A stretch of DNA of 64,000 nucleotides. Source: Prauserella muralis (lineage in GTDB: Bacteria > Actinomycetota > Actinomycetes > Mycobacteriales > Pseudonocardiaceae). This document shows, in pieces, positions 53,347 to 61,476 of the stretch. The position numbers and the translations under genes were made by a program. The stretch's first letter is position 1; every line of letters begins with the position of its first letter. Location of the stretch: the NCBI RefSeq assembly GCF_003202285.1, contig NZ_MASW01000006.1, forward strand, positions 434,001 through 498,000, read 5' to 3'. Under the pieces are notes generated by a model. It did no database searches, was not told where the DNA came from, and was given only the letters and a program-made list of their open reading frames with translations.

Positions 53347-54513
53347 CTAGCTGGTGACGCCGTCGGAAGCGGCGGCCTTGGCCACCGCGTTGGCCACCTC
53401 CACCGCCACCTGCGGGTCGAGCGGGCTCGGCACGATGTGGTCGGCGGCCAGCTTGTCCGCCGCCACCGACGCGATCGCGTCGGCCGCCGCGAGCTTCATG
53501 TTCTCCGTGATCGCCCGCGCGCCCGCGTCGAGCGCGCCCCGGAACACGCCGGGGAAGGCGAGCACGTTGTTGATCTGGTTCGGAAAGTCGCTGCGCCCGG
53601 TCGCCACGATCGACGCGTAGCGCGCCGCGACGTCCGGATGCACCTCCGGGTCCGGATTGGACAGTGCGAACACGATGGAGTCGTCCGCCATCGTGGCCAG
53701 CAGCTGCTCGTCGATGATCGAGCTGGACAGGCCGATGAACACGTCGGCGCCCGCGAGGGCGTCCGCGAGGCCACCGCGCAGTCCCGCGGCGTTGGTGGTC
53801 CCGGCGAGCTGCTCCTTGATCGGGTTCAGCCCGTCGCGGCCCGCGTGGATGATGCCCTTGGAGTCGAGCATGGTCACGTCGCCGATACCGGCCGCCTGCA
53901 GGATCCGCGCGCAGGCCACACCGGCGGCACCCGCGCCGGAGATCACCACACGCTGGTCGGCCACCGCGCGGTCGAGCACCATGTTGGCGCCACGCAGCGC
54001 CGCGAGCACCACGATGGCGGTGCCGTGCTGGTCGTCGTGCATCACCGGGCAGTCGAGCGCCTGCTTGAGCTTGTCCTCCAGCTCGAAGCAGCGCGGCGCC
54101 GAGACGTCCTCCAGGTTCACCGCGCCGAACGAGGGGCGCAGCCGCACGAGCGTCTCCACGATCTCGTCGACGTCGGTGGTGTCGAGCACGAGGGGGATCG
54201 AGTCCAGCCCGGCGAAGGTCTTGAAGAGCACCGACTTGCCCTCCATCACCGGCAGCGACGCGCTGGCGCCGATGTCGCCGAGGCCGAGTACCGCCGTGCC
54301 GTCGCTGACCACCGCGACGAGCCGGTCGGCCCAGGTGTAGCGCTTCGCGAGCGCCGCGTCCTCCGCGATCGCCCTGCTGACCTTCGCTACTCCTGGCGTG
54401 TAGGCGACGGACAGGTCACGCGCCTGTGTGATGGGCCGGGTGGCGGCCACCGAGAGCTTGCCGCCCTCATGGCCGGTGAAGATCTCTTCGTCGCTCACGC
54501 GAGCTTGGGACAC
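53347..54513 (-). CDS. NAD(P)-dependent malic enzyme, short (MaeB-like) form
   Basis: A 388-residue malic enzyme: DLSVAYTPGVA with the catalytic Tyr38, LPVMEGKSVLFKTFAGLDSIPL with Lys93, HDDQHGTAIV with metal-binding Asp residues, and VVISGAGAAGVACARIL for NAD(P). It decarboxylates malate to pyruvate, feeding NADPH and pyruvate. It has no C-terminal phosphotransacetylase-like domain, unlike E. coli MaeB. GTG start at 54513 with GGAG in the leader. The long structured leader (54536-54619) is notable. Confidence 0.93.
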   Translation of the reverse strand: MSQARVSDEEIFTGHEGGKLSVAATRPITQARDLSVAYTPGVAKVSRAIAEDAALAKRYTWADRLVAVVSDGTAVLGLGDIGASASLPVMEGKSVLFKTFAGLDSIPLVLDTTDVDEIVETLVRLRPSFGAVNLEDVSAPRCFELEDKLKQALDCPVMHDDQHGTAIVVLAALRGANMVLDRAVADQRVVISGAGAAGVACARILQAAGIGDVTMLDSKGIIHAGRDGLNPIKEQLAGTTNAAGLRGGLADALAGADVFIGLSSSIIDEQLLATMADDSIVFALSNPDPEVHPDVAARYASIVATGRSDFPNQINNVLAFPGVFRGALDAGARAITENMKLAAADAIASVAADKLAADHIVPSPLDPQVAVEVANAVAKAAASDGVTS

Positions 54514-54535
54514 GTCAATCTCCAGGACTGAAAAG

Positions 54536-54619
54536 GGAGCACCGCGAGCGGAGTCCCCAGGTGTGTGGGCTCCTCGCCAACCGGCTGGGCGGCGCGGTAG
54601 CGCCGGCAGACCGGGCGAG
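54536..54619 (-). promoter_or_regulatory. Structured 5' leader of the malic enzyme gene
   Basis: On the minus strand, 54619-54573 folds into an 18-bp interrupted hairpin (CTCGCC/GGCGAG outer stem, CGGCGC-TACC-GCGCCG apex), and the next 38 nt, 54573-54536, can close with GGAGC/GCTCC just upstream of the ribosome site. No known riboswitch consensus was recognised. Confidence 0.4.
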
Positions 54620-54807
54620 GCGTCCGTCGAGGCCCGTGGTCAAGGCCGGTGCCGCGGACGCGGCGGTTCGACCAGTGTGACAGGCCCGGGCCGCCTCGTG
54701 CGCGCCGGGTGCGGCTGAGATCACAGATTTCGGCGAGTTTTGGCTGGTCATGGGCTTGATAGCAAGACGACCGTCCGGCTTGGGAGCAGGTGACTAAGCT
54801 CCCGGCC

Positions 54808-55416
54808 ATGGATGTGCGCGAGCTGGCCGTGCGGGACGCCTACGAATTCGTTCCCCGCAATTTCCCTGATCATCGCGGCCTTTTCGTCGCTCCGTTCCAG
54901 GAGCCCGCGTTCCTCAAGGCGGTCGGCCATCCGCTGCGGGTGGCGCAGACCAACCACAGCGTGTCCCGGAAGGGCACGATCCGGGGGATTCATTTCGCCG
55001 ACACACCCCCCGGGCAGGCGAAGTACGCCTACTGCCCGCGCGGCTCGCTGCTCGACGTGATCGTGGACCTGCGCGTCGGCTCGCCGACCTTCGGCCGGTG
55101 GGACGCGGTCCGGCTCGACGCCGCCGAGTTCCGCTGCGTCTACGTCGCCGAGGGCCTCGGCCACGGCTTCGTCGCGCTGGAGGACGACACGGCGATGGCC
55201 TACCTGTGCTCGACGAGCTACAACCCGGCGGCCGAGCACGGCATCACCCCGCTCGACCCGGCGCTCGACCTGCCCTGGCCCGCGGACATCGAGCCGGTGC
55301 TGTCCGAAAAGGACTCCGCGGCGCCGACACTTGCCGAGGCGGAGCAGGCCGGGCTGCTGCCCTCCTACACCGAGTGCGTGGCCCACTACGAACGCCTGCG
55401 CGCCGAGGGCGCCTGA
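54808..55416 (+). CDS. dTDP-4-dehydrorhamnose 3,5-epimerase-like protein
   Basis: A 202-residue RmlC-type cupin epimerase: RGIHFADTPPGQAKY carries the catalytic His, VDLRVGSPTFGRWD and YVAEGLGHGFVALEDD are conserved, and the length is usual. It epimerises a dTDP-4-keto-6-deoxyhexose at C3 and/or C5. No rmlA, B or D genes are nearby, so it may serve rhamnose synthesis from a distance or a secondary-metabolite sugar. ATG 54808 is 7 nt after TAAGCT, consistent with a leaderless start. Confidence 0.85.
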   Translation: MDVRELAVRDAYEFVPRNFPDHRGLFVAPFQEPAFLKAVGHPLRVAQTNHSVSRKGTIRGIHFADTPPGQAKYAYCPRGSLLDVIVDLRVGSPTFGRWDAVRLDAAEFRCVYVAEGLGHGFVALEDDTAMAYLCSTSYNPAAEHGITPLDPALDLPWPADIEPVLSEKDSAAPTLAEAEQAGLLPSYTECVAHYERLRAEGA

Positions 55417-55472
55417 CGTCGCCACCCCGGACTCACGCCCGAACGTCCCCCGTTCACCCGCCGCCACCGCGC

Positions 55473-55527
55473 CCAAGGTGCCCCTGGGCACGCCAGGCGT
55501 ACCGAAGGTGCCCTTCGGCTCGCCGGC
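55473..55527. repeat. Intergenic palindromic repeat, copy B
   Basis: Positions 55499-55527 are the exact reverse complement of 2308-2336 (29 nt) and contain the hairpin CCGAAGG-TGC-CCTTCGG (55502-55518). A related CCCAAGGTGCCC element precedes it (55472-55483), also present in copy A at 2347-2358. Located between convergent genes, so probably also a terminator. Confidence 0.75.
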
Positions 55528-55575
55528 CGCGCACCCTGCCGTCGAGGTCTGCGGCCTCCCAGTGCGCCGACCGGT

Positions 55576-56064
55576 CTACCTGCCCGGTTTCGGCGTCACC
55601 CGGATGACGATGGTTCCGGTCACCACCGGCACGCCGTGGGCGTCCGACACGGTCACCGGCACCTCGACGTCCGTGCCGTCGGCACCGAACTCCGGCGGCT
55701 CGGGCAGGTCGGCCACGGCGGTGAGCCGCGTCCGCGCCTTGGCGACGTACGACACGGTCATGCCCTTGGGAATCCAGCGATGGGTCGGCGGCACGGTCGC
55801 CTCGGCCAGCATGCCCATGGCCAGCTCGGCCAGGTTGCACGCGGCGATGGCGTGGAAGGTGCCCAGGTGGTTGTGGACTCCCCACCACTTGGGCGCGCTC
55901 ACCGTGCAGTGACCCGGCCGCAGGTCGCGGACCGTGGGCAGGACCGTGCCGAAGTAGGGCACTCGCAGGCACACGGCGGCGGAGAACAGGCGCCGCCCAC
56001 CGGGCTTGCCCGCCAGCCTGCGCCACATCGTGTACGTCTTGGTCAGTGCTGTCACCCACCGCAT
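55576..56064 (-). CDS. DUF4442 hotdog-fold (thioesterase-like) protein
   Basis: A 162-residue single-hotdog protein of the DUF4442 group: WWGVHNHLGTFHAIAACNLAE is the diagnostic stretch, followed by WIPKGMTVSYVAKA and TVSDAHGVPVVTGTIVIRV. Homologues are thought to act on acyl-CoA or fatty acyl esters, but no activity is assigned. ATG 56064 lies 8 nt after TACTCA, a possible leaderless start. Divergent from the histidine phosphatase gene, with 45 bp between starts. Confidence 0.82.
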   Translation of the reverse strand: MRWVTALTKTYTMWRRLAGKPGGRRLFSAAVCLRVPYFGTVLPTVRDLRPGHCTVSAPKWWGVHNHLGTFHAIAACNLAELAMGMLAEATVPPTHRWIPKGMTVSYVAKARTRLTAVADLPEPPEFGADGTDVEVPVTVSDAHGVPVVTGTIVIRVTPKPGR

Positions 56065-56109
56065 GTTACCCGTGAGTAGATCCGCGCCGCGGTGACTATA
56101 TTCGCAGCC

Positions 56110-56700
56110 GTGGACCAGCACACGCTCCTGCTGCTCCGGCACGGTCAGACCGAGTGGTCGGCCACCGGGCAGCACACCGGCCGCACCGACCTTCCGCTGA
56201 CGGCCGTCGGCGAGCGCCAGGCACACGCCGCGGGCCGCACCTACGCGCTGATGACCCACGACGACTCGCCCGCGCTCGTGCTCAGCAGTCCCCGGCAACG
56301 GGCGGTGCGCACCGCCGAGCTGGCGGGCCTGCGGGTCGACGAGACCACCGAGGACCTCGCCGAGTGGGACTACGGCGACTACGAGGGGCTCACCACCGAG
56401 GAGGTCCGCGAGAGCGTGCCGGGGTGGACCATCTGGACCCACGCCGTGCCGGGCGGCGAGAGCTCCGCGCAGGTGGGTGCCAGGGCGGACGCGCTGCTGT
56501 CCCGCGTCCGCGCCGCGCTGGCCGAGCGCGACGTCGTGCTCGTCGGCCACGGCCACTTCAGCCGCGTGCTCATCGCCCGCTGGCTCGGCCTCGCGGCCAC
56601 CGCCGGTGTGCATTTCCGGCTCGACCCGGCGAGCATCAGCATGCTCGCCGCCGAGCGTGGCGAACCCCAGATCCGGCACCTCAACGTCCCCCCGGCCTGA
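56110..56700 (+). CDS. Histidine phosphatase superfamily protein (Rv3214-like)
   Basis: A 196-residue branch-1 histidine phosphatase: LLRHGQTEW with the phosphorylated His11, SSPRQRAVRTAELAG with the second Arg, EWDYGDYEGL, and GHGHFSRVLIARW with the catalytic His. It is most like the M. tuberculosis Gpm2/Rv3214 type, a broad acid phosphatase rather than a glycolytic mutase (from memory). GTG 56110 is 7 nt after TATATT (leaderless). It begins a block syntenic with the Rv3214-Rv3226c region. Confidence 0.88.
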   Translation: MDQHTLLLLRHGQTEWSATGQHTGRTDLPLTAVGERQAHAAGRTYALMTHDDSPALVLSSPRQRAVRTAELAGLRVDETTEDLAEWDYGDYEGLTTEEVRESVPGWTIWTHAVPGGESSAQVGARADALLSRVRAALAERDVVLVGHGHFSRVLIARWLGLAATAGVHFRLDPASISMLAAERGEPQIRHLNVPPA

Positions 56701-56742
56701 CCACGCAGACCCGCAGGCCCCGACCCAGCACAGGAGATCCCG

Positions 56743-57231
56743 TTGGACCACCGCATCCGCCGCGTCCGCGAAGCCGACGTCGAGACCGTCGTCAAGCTCG
56801 TGCACGAGCTGGCCGAGTTCGAGCGTGCGCCACAGGAGTGCCACCTCACCCCCGCGCAGCTGCACGCGGCGCTGTTCGGCGAGGCGCCCGCCCTGTTCGG
56901 GCACGTCGCCGAGTCCGGGGGCGACATCGGCGGGTTCACGCTGTGGTTTCTGAACTTCTCCACGTGGCGGGGCGTGCACGGGATCTACCTCGAGGACCTG
57001 TACGTGCGCCCGGAACTGCGCGGCTCCGGACTCGGCAAGGCGCTGCTGGCGGCACTGGCCGAGGAGTGCGTGGACCGCGGGTACGCGCGGCTGGAGTGGT
57101 CGGTGCTGAACTGGAACCCGGCGCTGGACTTCTACACGGCGCTGGGGGCGGTGCCGATGGACGGGTGGACCACCTGCCGGCTCACCGACGAGCCGTTGCG
57201 CGCGCTGGCCGGCGAGTCGCGCCGGTCCTAG
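56743..57231 (+). CDS. GNAT acetyltransferase, diamine/spermidine acetyltransferase-like
   Basis: A 162-residue GNAT with features of the SSAT branch: YLEDLYVRPELRGSGLGKALL (beta4 and acetyl-CoA loop), EWSVLNWNPALDFYTALGA (Trp-Asn-x-Pro-Ala-x-x-Phe-Tyr). The WNPALDFY stretch is typical of spermidine/thialysine acetyltransferases and suggests a small-amine substrate. The start is a TTG at 56743 behind a strong CAGGAG site, an uncommon but convincing initiation codon. Syntenic with Rv3216 (from memory). With the BpsA-like gene 5 kb away this could touch polyamine metabolism (inference). Confidence 0.85.
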   Translation: MDHRIRRVREADVETVVKLVHELAEFERAPQECHLTPAQLHAALFGEAPALFGHVAESGGDIGGFTLWFLNFSTWRGVHGIYLEDLYVRPELRGSGLGKALLAALAEECVDRGYARLEWSVLNWNPALDFYTALGAVPMDGWTTCRLTDEPLRALAGESRRS

Positions 57232-57236
57232 GGGTC

Positions 57237-57725
57237 CTAGGGCGTTTCCTGGTCGTCCTGCTCCCTGCGCCGGGCGCGGCCCTCCGCGCCGCCCCGGCGA
57301 GCCGCCTCCTCCTCGGTCTCGCCCTCCAGCTGGCCGAGCGCCCACGCCCGCGAGGGACGCCGGAACAGCAGCACCAGCACGGCGATGCCCGCGAGCATGA
57401 GCGGCACGCCGAAGCCGGGCTGGCCGGACGGGCCGGTCGCGTACCAGCCGACACCGACGAGCACGAGCGCGACGACCACCGACGGCGAGCGGGCCCACGT
57501 CTTGCCCAGCAGCAGGCCCCCGGCGCAGGCCAGCACACCGGCGGCCAGCACGACGTAGTAGGCGACCTCGGCGTAGACGTTCGCGCCCTGCGCCGACGCG
57601 CCGCCGAGCCCTTCGACGGCGAGCACGACCGCGATCGCGAGCAGGGCGATGCCGGGGATGGTGGTGAGGGCCCCGGCGAGGCGGACTTCGCGCGGTGCCG
57701 GGGAAATCTTGTCGGCGAGTGGCAC
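57237..57725 (-). CDS. Four-helix membrane protein (Rv3217c-like)
   Basis: A 162-residue integral membrane protein with four hydrophobic segments between about residues 15 and 118 and a charged C-terminal tail rich in Glu/Arg (QLEGETEEEAARRGG). No enzymatic motif. It sits where M. tuberculosis has the membrane protein Rv3217c (from memory). GTG 57725 has GGAAGGG upstream; longer frames lack support. Function unknown. Confidence 0.75.
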   Translation of the reverse strand: MPLADKISPAPREVRLAGALTTIPGIALLAIAVVLAVEGLGGASAQGANVYAEVAYYVVLAAGVLACAGGLLLGKTWARSPSVVVALVLVGVGWYATGPSGQPGFGVPLMLAGIAVLVLLFRRPSRAWALGQLEGETEEEAARRGGAEGRARRREQDDQETP

Positions 57726-58062
57726 GGGGCCGCCCTTCCCGTCAGGTGACCGTGCGTGAACGGTTTCGATGGTATGCCACCCGGTCGGCCGTTTTCGGGC
57801 GGTGCACCCGCGAGCAATGATCTGGTTGTCGTCGATGAGCCGGCGGTCGCCGGGGTGCACTCGTCACGGCAGGCAAGGGAGCGTCGAAGCTGTCGAAGGG
57901 TTCTTCGGGAACGGAGGGCGACCGGCGAGAGGCGGAGAGCGCGAGCGGAAGGCCTGGCCGCGGCGATCGCGCGGCGGGGCCGGCACAGCTCAGTGACGAG
58001 ACTCGCAGGATTAGTTCGGCCGAGAGCCCCGAACGCCCTGCTCATTCACCTACTCTGCGGTA
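57726..58062. other. 337-bp intergenic region with an inverted repeat
   Basis: Divergent region between the membrane protein and the DAG-kinase-like gene. It holds an 8-bp inverted repeat (GTGCACCC at 57802-57809 with GGGTGCAC at 57853-57860) whose interior contains a CCGGC-N4-GCCGG hairpin, and the TACTCT -10 of the downstream gene (58051-58056). No convincing gene was found. Confidence 0.35.
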
Positions 58063-58989
58063 GTGCGTGCAGTTCTGATCGTGAACCCGCAAGCCACCGC
58101 GACCACCGCCGGTGGCCGCGACGTGCTCGCACACGCGCTGGCCAGTGAGGTGAAGCTCGACGTCGTCGAGACCGACTACCGCGGTCACGCGCTCGCGGTG
58201 GCCCGCGCGGCCGCCCGGGACGACCTCGACCTGGTGGTGGCCCACGGCGGCGACGGCACGGTCAACGAGGTCGTCAACGGACTGCTCGCGGACACCGACG
58301 GCAGACCAGGCCGGTACCGGGACGTGCCGATGCTCGGCGTCGTGCCCGGCGGCTCCGCCAACGTGTTCGCCCGTGCCCTCGGGCTGCCCTGCGACCCGGT
58401 GGAGGCCACGTACCAGCTGCTGCACGCCATCGAGAACCGGCGGGGCAGGCAGGTGGGGCTGGGCCTCGCGGGCGAGCGGTGGTTCACGTTCAACGCGGGC
58501 ATGGGCTGGGACGCCGACGTGGTGGCGGAGGTCGAGCAGCGCCGGGGCAAGCGCACGAGCCCGTCGCTGTACCTGCGCACCGCGGTGGCGCGGTACCTGC
58601 GCCCGCCCGCGGGCAGGCCGGAGCTCACCGTCCAGATCCCCGGCGAGGAACCCGCGCCGGTCAGGACGGCGTTCGTCTCCAACACCGACCCGTGGAGCTA
58701 CCTGGGCACGCGCCCGGTGCACCTCAACACCGACTGCTCGTTCGACACCGGCCTGGGGCTGTTCGCCCTGCGCAGCCTCGCGTTGCCGACGGTGCTGCGG
58801 CACGCCCGGCAGGCCTTGCGCACCCGGAGCAGGCACCGCGGCAAGCACCTGCTGCGCAGGGACGATCTGCCGCTGATCGGCATCACCGCCGAAGAGCCGG
58901 TAAACTTGCAGGTTGACGGAGATCTGGTCGGGCAACGCACCCGAGTGGAGTTCCGGAGCGTGCCTCGTGCGCTCACCGTCGCGGTGTGA
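58063..58989 (+). CDS. Diacylglycerol/lipid kinase family protein
   Basis: A 308-residue DAGK-catalytic-domain protein: GGDGTVNEVVNGL at residues 62-74 (ATP site), PGGSANVFARALG and the C-terminal PVNLQVDGDLVG that is standard for YegS/BmrU/DgkB-type lipid kinases. It probably phosphorylates diacylglycerol or a related lipid at the membrane. GTG 58063 is 6 nt after TACTCT (leaderless). It lies where Rv3218 occurs in M. tuberculosis, just before whiB1 (from memory). Confidence 0.87.
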   Translation: MRAVLIVNPQATATTAGGRDVLAHALASEVKLDVVETDYRGHALAVARAAARDDLDLVVAHGGDGTVNEVVNGLLADTDGRPGRYRDVPMLGVVPGGSANVFARALGLPCDPVEATYQLLHAIENRRGRQVGLGLAGERWFTFNAGMGWDADVVAEVEQRRGKRTSPSLYLRTAVARYLRPPAGRPELTVQIPGEEPAPVRTAFVSNTDPWSYLGTRPVHLNTDCSFDTGLGLFALRSLALPTVLRHARQALRTRSRHRGKHLLRRDDLPLIGITAEEPVNLQVDGDLVGQRTRVEFRSVPRALTVAV

Positions 58990-59191
58990 CCGGTTGCAGG
59001 CCGTGAGCAGCATCCGGTGATCACCTCCGGCAAACTCTGTGTTGCCGCTCAGCGACGGAGAAGCTCCGCTCGCCGCATCGCCGACCGGGCGCCGAGGCCG
59101 TTTCGGGCACAAACCCGCAGGTCAGGCGGATAGCTCGGCCGGGTGAGCTGACTCACCGATCTCTCGAAAACACTTGTCGAACTCGGTGCTT

Positions 59192-59207
59192 CGTGAAAGC
59201 ATTCACA
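59192..59207. promoter_or_regulatory. CRP-like site upstream of whiB1
   Basis: CGTGA-AAGCAT-TCACA matches 9 of 10 positions of TGTGA-N6-TCACA, the consensus of mycobacterial CRP (Rv3676). It lies 72 bp upstream of the whiB1 ATG; whiB1 of M. tuberculosis is CRP-controlled (family knowledge). Confidence 0.6.
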
Positions 59208-59279
59208 AGCACCCCAAGAAACGACCGCCATGACGACTGTGGCGCGGACTGCCGCGCCCCTTTGAAGGAGCTCAAGGAA

Positions 59280-59534
59280 ATGGACTGGCGCCACCGCGCG
59301 GCCTGCCGAGACGAGGACCCGGAACTGTTCTTCCCTGTGGGCACCAGTGGTCCCGCGCTCTCGCAGATCACCGCGGCGAAGGCCGTGTGCCACCGCTGCA
59401 CCGTCGCTTCCGACTGCCTGGCCTGGGCACTGGCCAGCGGCCAGGACGCCGGCGTGTGGGGCGGCATGAGCGAGGACGAGCGGCGCGCTCTCAAGCGTCG
59501 CCGTGCGCAGATCGGCACGCGCAGCAACTTCTGA
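59280..59534 (+). CDS. whiB1: WhiB1-type iron-sulfur transcription regulator
   Basis: An 84-residue Wbl protein with the same length and motif order as M. tuberculosis WhiB1: MDWRHRAACRDEDPELFFP start, four cluster-binding cysteines Cys9, 37, 40 and 46 (C...CHRC...C), the GVWGG turn and a basic DNA-binding end (RRALKRRRAQ). It binds a [4Fe-4S] cluster, associates with the primary sigma factor and is NO-sensitive and essential in mycobacteria. ATG 59280 has GAAGGAG/AAGGAA upstream; the longer frame from 59193 has no site. Preceded by a CRP-like site and followed by two hairpins. Confidence 0.95.
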   Translation: MDWRHRAACRDEDPELFFPVGTSGPALSQITAAKAVCHRCTVASDCLAWALASGQDAGVWGGMSEDERRALKRRRAQIGTRSNF

Positions 59535-59556
59535 TGTAACGCACAACAGCGAGCGT

Positions 59557-59603
59557 CCTTTTGCCCGGCATGGTCATCGCGACCACCGCGGCCGGGCAAA
59601 AGG
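59557..59603. terminator. 13-bp hairpin downstream of whiB1
   Basis: CCTTTTGCCCGGC pairs perfectly with GCCGGGCAAAAGG around a 21-nt loop, 22 bp after the whiB1 stop, ending in a U-containing stretch (AGGTTTG). Confidence 0.7.
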
Positions 59604-59606
59604 TTT

Positions 59607-59639
59607 GAGGGCCGGCATCCTTTTCGGGTGCCGGCCCTC
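59607..59639. terminator. Second hairpin, convergent side (pdtaS)
   Basis: GAGGGCCGGCA pairs perfectly with TGCCGGCCCTC around an 11-nt loop that can extend the stem by 2 bp. It lies 57 bp before the pdtaS stop and could terminate the minus-strand transcript as well. Confidence 0.65.
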
Positions 59640-59696
59640 AAGCGCTCACCCCATTCCCACTGTGCACAGTGGATGGCGTGCATTGTGGACATGCAT

Positions 59697-61181
59697 TCAC
59701 ACGCGGCGGCTCAGGGGAAGCCGCAATGCCGCCTCCGTTCCCCCGGAGCGCAATCCGCGCAACGACAGGGAACCGCGCAATTCGGATTCGACGAGTGTGC
59801 GCGCGATCTGCAGTCCGAGCCCGTCCGCCCGTTCCAGGGAGAATCCGGCGGGCAGCCCCTTGCCGTTGTCGCGCACGGTCACGTCGAGCCAGCGCGCCGA
59901 CCGTTCCACGGTGATCTCCACCTTGCCGTGGGTTGCGCCCGCGAACGCATGGCCCACGGCGTTCTGCACCAGTTCGGCGACCACCATCACCAAGGGCGTC
60001 GCGATCTCGGCGGCGACTACCCCGAACGTGCCCGTGCGCGTGAGCGTGACCTGCGACTCGGCGGTGGCGATGTCGCCCACCATCGGCAGCACGTTGTCGA
60101 ACAGCTTGTCCAGATCGACCCGCTCGTCGACCGACATCGACAGGGCCTCGTGCACCATCGCGATCGACGACACCCGCCGCACGGACTCGCTGAGCGCCTG
60201 CCGGGCCTCCGGGCTGGGCGTGCGCCGCGACTGCAGCCGCAGCAGCGCCGCGACCGTCTGCAGGTTGTTCTTCACCCGGTGGTGGATCTCGCGGATCGTG
60301 GCGTCCTTCGACAGCAGTGCCCGGTCCCTGCGCTTGACCTCCGTGACGTCCCTGGCCAGCACCAGCGCACCCGCGGGGCGGCCCGCGGGGCGCAGTGGCA
60401 GCGCCCGGAACAGCACCACCGCGCCGCGCCGCGACTCCACCTCGGTGCGGCTGCCCGGCTTGCCGTCGAGCGCGTCGAGGATGCGGTGCGACACCTCGGT
60501 GGCGTCGAACGGGTCGCGGATCAGCGACCGGGTCAGTGGCGCGAGGCGGGTGCCGATGAGGTCCGACTCGTAGCCCATGCGGTGGTAGGCCGACTGGCCG
60601 TTCGGACTGGCGAACACGACCGTGCCGCTCTGGTCGAGCCGGATCAGGCCGTCCCCCACCCGGGGGCTGGTGTGCACGTCGGTGCCGCCGTCCGGGCTGG
60701 GAAACGTGCCGTCGGCGATCATCTGGCACAGGTCGGCGGCACTGCCCAGGTAGGCGATCTCCAGCGGGCTCGGCACGCGCGGCGAGGCCAGGTTGGTCTC
60801 CCTGCTGAGCACGGCGATGACCCGCTCGCCGAACGTCACCGGCACCGCCTCCCTGCGCATCGGCAGGTCGCGGTACCAGTGCGGGTCCTCCTCCCGGCAC
60901 AGCCTGCCCTCGCGGATGGCCCTCGCCAGCTGGGGGTGCTCCGCGGTGGTGAACCGGGTGCCGACCACGTCCTCGGGGTGCGCTGTCGGGCCCGTGGTGG
61001 GCCGCACCTGCGCGACGCAGACGAAGTCGCCGTCGCCGTCCTCCACCGGCACCCACAGGAGGAAGTCCGCGAACGACAGGTCGGCGAGCAGTTGCCATTC
61101 GGCGACCACCATCTGCAGGTGGTCGACGGCCTCACCGGGCAGCCCGGTGTTCTCGGCGAGCAGTTCGGCGAGCGTGGACAT
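59697..61181 (-). CDS. pdtaS: Cytosolic sensor histidine kinase, PdtaS type (GAF-PAS-HisKA_2)
   Basis: A 494-residue soluble kinase: N-terminal GAF-like domain (residues about 1-150), PAS domain (about 175-285, GLIRLDQSGTVVFASPNGQ), then the HWE/HisKA_2-type dimerisation segment IREIHHRVKNNLQTV with the phospho-His at 300 or 301, and an ATPase domain with AELVQNAVGHAF (N box) and DNGKGLP. It has no membrane segment. It is syntenic with M. tuberculosis PdtaS (Rv3220c), next to whiB1; its partner PdtaR, an RNA-binding antiterminator, is not in the window. It is convergent with whiB1. Confidence 0.92.
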   Translation of the reverse strand: MSTLAELLAENTGLPGEAVDHLQMVVAEWQLLADLSFADFLLWVPVEDGDGDFVCVAQVRPTTGPTAHPEDVVGTRFTTAEHPQLARAIREGRLCREEDPHWYRDLPMRREAVPVTFGERVIAVLSRETNLASPRVPSPLEIAYLGSAADLCQMIADGTFPSPDGGTDVHTSPRVGDGLIRLDQSGTVVFASPNGQSAYHRMGYESDLIGTRLAPLTRSLIRDPFDATEVSHRILDALDGKPGSRTEVESRRGAVVLFRALPLRPAGRPAGALVLARDVTEVKRRDRALLSKDATIREIHHRVKNNLQTVAALLRLQSRRTPSPEARQALSESVRRVSSIAMVHEALSMSVDERVDLDKLFDNVLPMVGDIATAESQVTLTRTGTFGVVAAEIATPLVMVVAELVQNAVGHAFAGATHGKVEITVERSARWLDVTVRDNGKGLPAGFSLERADGLGLQIARTLVESELRGSLSLRGLRSGGTEAALRLPLSRRV

Positions 61182-61185
61182 GGAT

Positions 61186-61401
61186 CTATTCGACCACCGC
61201 GATCAGGTCGCCCTCCCGGACGACGTCACCCTCGTTGACGGCAAGCCGGACCAGCCTACCGTCCGTCTCCGTCAGCACCGGGATCTCCATCTTCATCGAC
61301 TCGAGGATCACCACCGTGTCCCCGGTGTGCACCGCCGTGCCCGGCCTGGCGACGACCCTCCACACGTTGGCGACAAGCTCCGCCCTGATCTCCTCGGCCA
61401 T
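61186..61401 (-). CDS. Small biotin/lipoyl-attachment protein (TB7.3-like)
   Basis: A 71-residue stand-alone biotinyl domain: the biotin site is ESMKMEIPV with Lys37, and the flanking WRVVARPGTAVHTGDTV and VNEGDVVREGDLIAVVE complete the barrel. It matches the length and context of M. tuberculosis TB7.3 (Rv3221c) upstream of pdtaS (from memory). The carboxylase it serves, if any, is unknown. ATG 61401 has GAGGGGG upstream; only 4 bp separate it from the pdtaS start. Confidence 0.92.
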   Translation of the reverse strand: MAEEIRAELVANVWRVVARPGTAVHTGDTVVILESMKMEIPVLTETDGRLVRLAVNEGDVVREGDLIAVVE

Positions 61402-61476
61402 CGCCGACCCCCTCGTGACGAATGACGACAGGCCCACATGCCACACTAGAGCAGCACGTCATGGAGGTAACCAACA

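Noticed and set aside
54536-54619. ydaO (c-di-AMP) or other named riboswitch before the malic enzyme
   Set aside because: The conserved sequence blocks of these classes are not present; only secondary structure potential is seen.
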